Shown: piece after piece, positions 58,965 through 64,000 of the stretch
Position numbering within the stretch: the first letter of the stretch is position 1
Layout of the letters: every line of letters begins with the position of its first letter
DNA from: Micromussa lordhowensis
Lineage: Eukaryota > Cnidaria > Anthozoa > Scleractinia > Lobophylliidae
Reading direction: 5' to 3'
Assembly: GCA_964020085.1 (NCBI GenBank)
Contig: OZ026606.1
Location: 781,560-845,559, forward strand
DNA: 64,000 nt
The notes under the pieces: generated by a model
Told to the model about the DNA's origin: nothing
The model's input: the letters and a program-made list of their open reading frames with translations, nothing else
Databases searched by the model: none
Position numbers and translations under genes: made by a program

Positions 58965-59510
58965 GGTAGTATGTGTTATCAAGATAGCATAAACCAAGCA
59001 GTTTTGTCTGTCAGCTAGTTGTAAGAGTGTGTTGCTTGATGTTCTGTATCACGATTCCGTTAGGCAAAGACGGATTCAAAACCACGATGTCTTCTGTTAG
59101 TAATGGTAGGAATGTTTAACAGTTGACTACTGGCTGACGGTATGTACCACTTGGTCAACAAGTATCATCAACAACAGTTCTTTTTGGAACTACCCTCAAC
59201 GAGACGATTAGACTGCCACTAGAGGAACTAAATCCTCATTACTATTATATATATATTCTAAAATTTCGGCACATTTCAATAGTCCACCCAATGAACAGAA
59301 TTCATCAGCAGATGTTCTTTCAGTTCTGTACTTAGTAGTAGTTCTGTACTCATGAGTTAATTATACATGGAATATTGTTGTTAGTTATTCTTCGAGTTCA
59401 ATATATCTGATTATATATGGCAAGGTATTCTGCCTTGTTCTTTCTTAGTCTAGATTTTGCCATACAGACCGTTTCCACTAGAGGCCAGCAATTCAATAAA
59501 CAAGCTTATC
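58965..59510. other. Non-coding, probable Penelope-like decay
   Basis: Continuation of degraded repeat sequence; nothing specific recognised. Confidence 0.3.
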
Positions 59511-59514
59511 CCAG

Positions 59515-59710
59515 TAAGTGACAAGAAGTGTTTCTACTTCCCCCTTGATGAGATGCTAGTCCATTGCAGGGTTTAACCCCTAGCATTTGGAGAGAGGCAT
59601 TGTGAGAGTAATGTGTCTTGTCCAAGAACACAATGCAGTAAGCCCGCAGTGTGCTTGAACAGAGTCCAGCACACTGACTATGAGGCCAGGTCACTGAGCC
59701 TCTCAAATGT
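59515..59710 (-). mobile_element. SINE, minus orientation
   Basis: GATGAGATGCTAGTCCATTG, CAGGGTTTAACCCCTAGCAT and AGAACACAATGCAGTAAGC on the plus strand are a SINE body seen in reverse. The head near 59700 has AGGTCACTGAGCCTC. Confidence 0.6.
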
Positions 59711-59734
59711 TTCATATTAAAATCAATCTTGAAA

Positions 59735-59930
59735 ATACAAAAGAACCTGCATTATGACCGCCCACTTAATACTGTCACAGCATTTTTATGGCCCTTTTTT
59801 GCTCTAAAAAATGCTTTGTCATCATTTTTCAATTTTATGAACCACTTCAATATGACCAACCCCTTAAATATAATCACAATTTTATGTTGCAAAAATAATC
59901 ACTTTAACAGGGTTTCACTGTACATCAATT
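59735..59930. mobile_element. Degenerate MITE-like repeat
   Basis: CTGCATTATGACCGCCCACT at left and AACAGGGTTTCACTGTACAT at right are common ends of invertebrate DNA-transposon relics; internal ATGACC units recur. Confidence 0.4.
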
Positions 59931-60309
59931 ATTATGATTAATCCGTGGTGGAAGATCTGTGGTGTAACCGTCACAATGAATAAATTTATTAGTAGTTACA
60001 GGAGGAAATGCAAAGTTCTAAGTGACCATCACCTTGTCTAGAAGAAGGGAAAAAATAATTGTATGACAACTGCCTTTATCCACATGATTCAAAAATTGAG
60101 TTTCCACAGTAACAAAATCACCAGCAGGAGCAGCAGCTTTAATAATCTGTAGACACATGTACATGTGTGTACCTATTTTTGATCAGTTTGAAAATCACTT
60201 ACCTGTCTATTGAGTCTAATTCTTGTATGGTCTGTTTATATAGCCCTGCAAGAACCAAAATGTTATGAGAATTTGTAGACCCATTTTTCACAGTTTTTAC
60301 CTTCATCTC

Positions 60310-61400
60310 TAAAACTCATATCATATCATATCAAAGGACTCAATAGACCTAAAGAACACAGCAGCTGGCTCCAGCTGTCTGAAGTGATTCCCATGTTGTT
60401 GTGCCCTCAGATAATTACACAAGCCTGACTTCACTTCAGAATAACCAATAATGCAATAATCAACTATACGTTGTGAAAAAGTACTTACCGTTGCTCACTT
60501 TTTTTCATGGTCCACTTGGACACATGGGGTAAAATCTCCTGCCAATTCTCGCAACAGAGAAAAACCAAGGAGCAGTTGACTTCATCACTTCTTCGCAAAC
60601 ACACAACATTTAAAGATCAAGCTTTCCTTTTTTATAAACCAAAGTACTAACAAGACCTACAGGACACAACAGTCAGCTCAAGCTGTCTGAAGTGATTCCC
60701 GTGTTGTGTTAGCCTGCACCTCGGCTGACCTCATAGATACGGCTCCTTGTTTGGAATAATGACATTGTCAGGCCACCATGACTTCAGATAACTTCACTGG
60801 TCTGGCTAAGCTCCGGAAGATGAGCAATGTCACAAACACACAATAATGATCTTAGAATAAAAAAATAATAGAATTAGTACTTACCGTTGCTCATTGCTTT
60901 TTAGTAGGTCACTTTGGACCTATTGAGTAAAACCTCCTGTGAATACTCACAACAAACCATACACTGGTTATTATATGCATCAAACAAACAACAAAGGCCA
61001 ATTTTTCCCTTGATCTTGAAAACCTAGACTAACTTGACCTACCAATTGCCTGTTCCTTTGTTAAACCTCTTGCGATTACTTGCAATGGAGGAAAACATAG
61101 GGCAGGCCGTAATTTTCACACAATATGCACAAACCAAACAATAGTACTACAATACTAAATCCTAAGATAAATTTCAAAAGAAGAGTTTCATTTGCCTTAA
61201 GTTATAAATCAAAGAAATGACAAGTCAAACCTTAAGAAACACAATAGTCAGCTGTATGAAGTGATTCCTATGTTGTGTTAGCCATCACCTTGAATAATCT
61301 TATGGTTGGGGCTCCAAGGCATTGACAAGCCTTCATGACTTCACAGGTCTGGCTACATCCCAGAAATGAGTACTATATCAATAAAACAAAAGTATAAAAC
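60310..61400. repeat. Diverged tandem repeat, three copies
   Basis: The phrase GCTGTCTGAAGTGATTCC (or close) followed by ATGTTGTG or GTGTTGTG recurs at about 60374, 60682 and 61250. AGTACTTACCGTTGCTCA, a minus-strand splice-donor-like site, recurs at about 60480 and 60880. No open frame is shared between copies. Confidence 0.6.
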
Positions 61401-61969
61401 ATTGTAACATTTATTAACAAAATTTAATTATTTGAATCTGTCATTGATATTTTCTTACATATTTCAGTCTTCGCCAGTTATTCAGGCTGCATGTGGTAAA
61501 ATGGCCCGATTATGAATGATGCTGATCTTTATTATTTCCAAAAAGTTTACTTAGGATGTAGATCAATCCAGCCCTATTCTCCAAGTGGGGAAAAAGGACT
61601 GACAATGAAATTATGATGATCATATAAAATAAGTCAAAGGAAAGTTCTCAGTCATATTGAGAGTAATAACTCTAGTCAATCACAAGGGACATGATCCAAT
61701 CAAACTCTAAGCAAATACATATAGCTGGTGCAAAACATGGGAAAACTTATGTTAGCGACTCATATTGGTTTTATTCCTGATTGTGTGAGAAAGTTGTAAG
61801 AGTTTCTTAAACCAACCACTTTGCTTAGTCAGTACTGTACAACCAATACAATACAACTTTAGTGAAACCTGCTTTAATACATAGTACCTGCCACTAGTAG
61901 ACCACTTGTGGGCAGCTAGTGGTTAAGATGCTTAAATAATGTTATTGACTGATTGTATTAGGCCCTTTC

Positions 61970-62270
61970 CACACTATGCCGGAAGAATTTGAAAACAGCA
62001 TTTTCACTCTTAAAATACATCAAATGTTTTCCGTCCACACTATGTTGGAGAAATTAAAAAGCGTCGCAATCACTGGCTATTTTGGATTTGTGCTTGAGGA
62101 TGACTTGGGCAAGGAAATCAAATGATTAGGGTACGTACATCATTGCTTTTTGAAAAGATCCGTTTTCAAAATGTTTTCTGTCCACACTAAAACGCAAAGC
62201 CAGGGTTTTCAACTTCCTCTGGTTTGAGGAGTGTTTTTGAAGAACTCCATTTTCATGACAGGTCAGTGAG
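61970..62270. mobile_element. MITE-like repeat, CCGTCCACACT family, copy 2
   Basis: Diverged relative of 23476-23767 sharing GTCCACACTATG, CATCAAATGTTTT, TTTTGGATTTGTG and ATCCGTTTTCAAA. Confidence 0.6.
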
Positions 62271-62499
62271 GCTTAACTATAGAAATAAAGATGCACTTTC
62301 AAATTGGATGGGGCCTTCACATTTCACATTTCCTGTTCACATTTCTTATGTGCCTGAGTACCAATCTTGAATTCTTCTAATAAGCTCACACTGAACCTAA
62401 GACCAAATTCTTAGTAATAACCTCAAGGCAAAGGCGAGTTATTTTGTCAGACAACCCGTCTTTTACCATTAATAATGTTTCCATTGCTGTTATTCAGTT

Positions 62500-62810
62500 T
62501 CTTTCTGGAAAGATTTCGAATTATATTACTTATCTCTGACAAAACAGCGGATACATCTTAATCTGAAAGATATATTAATCGGTCTTCTAACACCAGAACT
62601 TCCCTTACTTAATTATCTGTTACTTATAGGAAACATTTATTTATGGACGTGTAGAAGGAATAAAGAACTTCCAAGTGTATGACGTTTTAAATCAAAAGTC
62701 AAATTAAAGTATGAGACTGAAAAATACATCTGTACAAAAAATAATATTTTAGATATGTTTAGGAAGAAGTGGGCAATATGGATATTAGAGGTAGTTGAAT
62801 AACTTAGAAC
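62500..62810 (+). mobile_element. L1/Tx1-like LINE ORF2 C-terminal fragment
   Basis: The translation contains ELPLLNYLLLIGNIYLWTCR, RRNKELPSV and, after frame changes, a YETEKYIC-like segment and KKWAIW, which I recall from the ORF2 C-terminus of L1/Tx1-type elements in corals. Confidence 0.55.
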
Positions 62811-63030
62811 ATGTCAGGCTCAAATAGGTGTGACTTTGCTATGTAAACATGTGCGTGAGTTTGTGTATGCGAGTGAGTGTGAATTAGTTATGTTAATAAT
62901 ATACCGTAGGTACTGTTTTATTATGTTTAGTGAATTAGTAGTATTGTAATGAAACTTGTGTAAATACTGTAGTTGTGAGCAATGCAATAAAAAATAAATA
63001 AAAAAAAGAAAAAAATAAATTAAAAAAAAT

Positions 63031-63825
63031 GTTTCCATTGAGCATGTGTCCTCGATAAAATCTCTCGGCATACACATTGACGAAAACTTAAGCTGGAACA
63101 AACACATCAAAAGTGTTTGTGGGAAAATTTCTTCAGCTTTAGGCTGAATTAAGGGCATTAGAAATTTTTGTACCATTCTACACTCTTCTGAACATCTTCA
63201 ATTGTTTGGTAAAGCCCCAGTTTGACTATTGCAACTTAGTATGTGGATGCTGCAAAAACGTCAGAAGCTGCAAAACCGTGTGGCTCACATATTCTTGTCT
63301 GCCCCCTATGATTCTAGTGCTAAAGACCTGTTCCGAAAACTTAATTGGAAAAACCTAAGGAATCAGAGGCTTTTTAGCAAGGCCATTATGATGTCCAAAA
63401 CTTTAAATTGAGAGACTCCAGATTATTTATCAAATAAATTCATCTTTCGCAATGATACAACTAGTTATAGATTAAGAAATAGTGAAATGAGACTGGCTCT
63501 TCCTCAACCTTGCACCGATTTTGTTCGAAAAAGTTTCTCTTGTGCCATGTTGTAGAATAACCTTCCAACTGACATCAGAGTATCTAAAACATTGGGTGAA
63601 TTTAAGACAAAGCTAAGCATCCCGGCAGCATTCCTGAAAAGCAGTACTTTTGTTTTCATTTATTTCTATTTGATAGGCAGTTAGTTTAGTTAGTCTAGAT
63701 TAGGCTTCTAGTCATTGTAATTTCTTTTATAATGATTATATTGTTTTAATTCTTACATTTGTATATATTTTTGCCTGTATATTACTGAAGTGGAATCTAC
63801 CCTGTATAAATAAAGTGATCTATCT
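63031..63825 (+). mobile_element. 5'-truncated LINE (jockey/CR1-like), decayed
   Basis: Remnants across frames: VSSIKSLGIHIDENLSWNKH, KPQFDYCNLVCGCC-like, LQKLQNRVAHIFLSAPYDSS, LNWKNLRNQR-F-KAIMM and NNLPTDIRVSKTLGEFKTKL, each broken by stops. Ends AATAAAG and a short TGATCTATC-type tail. Confidence 0.8.
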
Positions 63826-63834
63826 ATCCATGTC

Positions 63835-64000
63835 TCAGGTGGGGAATACCCCCAGACCCCCCTGCAAGTTTTGCATCTGGTGCAAACAAACAAAAAAACT
63901 TCCTTCAAATTGAAAATACCTGACCGCAGGGCTGAACACAAGCCACTCAATTTGAAACCCAACGGAGTACAGTCAACTCTCTCTAAGACAGACACCATCG
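63835..64000. other. Right edge, repeat-like
   Basis: GTCAACTCTCTCTAAGACAGACACC at the very end recalls a dispersed DNA-transposon terminus; the window ends before it can be followed. Confidence 0.3.

Overview
The window looks like nuclear DNA of an animal, most likely an anthozoan cnidarian and probably a stony coral. This is inferred, since no marker gene is present. The support is split genes with GT-AG introns, a generally AT-rich sequence, proteins of metazoan families (RECQL4, CTHRC1, class A GPCR, creatine kinase), and a dense load of Penelope-like elements, tRNA-derived SINEs, non-LTR retrotransposons, MITEs and palindromic foldback elements. No operons, CRISPR arrays or bacterial features were seen.

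The left half (1-31 kb) is genic. On the + strand, 8-3715 is the 3' part of a RECQL4 helicase gene; the rest lies beyond the left edge. On the - strand, 4.2-15 kb holds a cluster of CTHRC1-like genes (short collagen stalk plus CTHRC1 C-terminal domain): intact copy A (4585-6503), copy B broken by a 1-nt insertion in its signal-peptide exon (8666-9528), intact copy C (13448-14930), and a decayed last-exon relic (4196-4290). Further - strand genes follow: a secreted protein of two tandem ectoine-synthase-like cupin domains (16964-18607), a two-exon rhodopsin-type GPCR (22311-25429), and a five-exon creatine-kinase-like protein that lacks the reactive cysteine (27297-30588).

The right half (31-64 kb) has no gene I can support. 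It holds MITEs, a direct and inverted array of four tRNA-Thr-like units (33.9-34.9 kb), 5'-truncated LINEs (35.1-36.2, 47.6-48.1, 62.5-62.8 and 63.0-63.8 kb), a TTAA-flanked foldback element (38.15-38.70 kb), a large palindrome with a tandem repeat (49.5-50.5 kb), a roughly 3-5 kb tandem segmental duplication (50.9-58.7 kb) whose second copy gained extra insertions, and a diverged tandem repeat carrying a repeated splice-donor-like site (60.3-61.4 kb).

The genes do not form an obvious shared pathway. The themes are local duplication (CTHRC1 cluster, tandem cupin domains) and divergence of enzyme folds away from known active sites (ectoine-synthase-like, creatine-kinase-like). Exon boundaries were derived by hand from splice consensus, reading phase and family similarity recalled from memory; none was checked against transcripts or databases.
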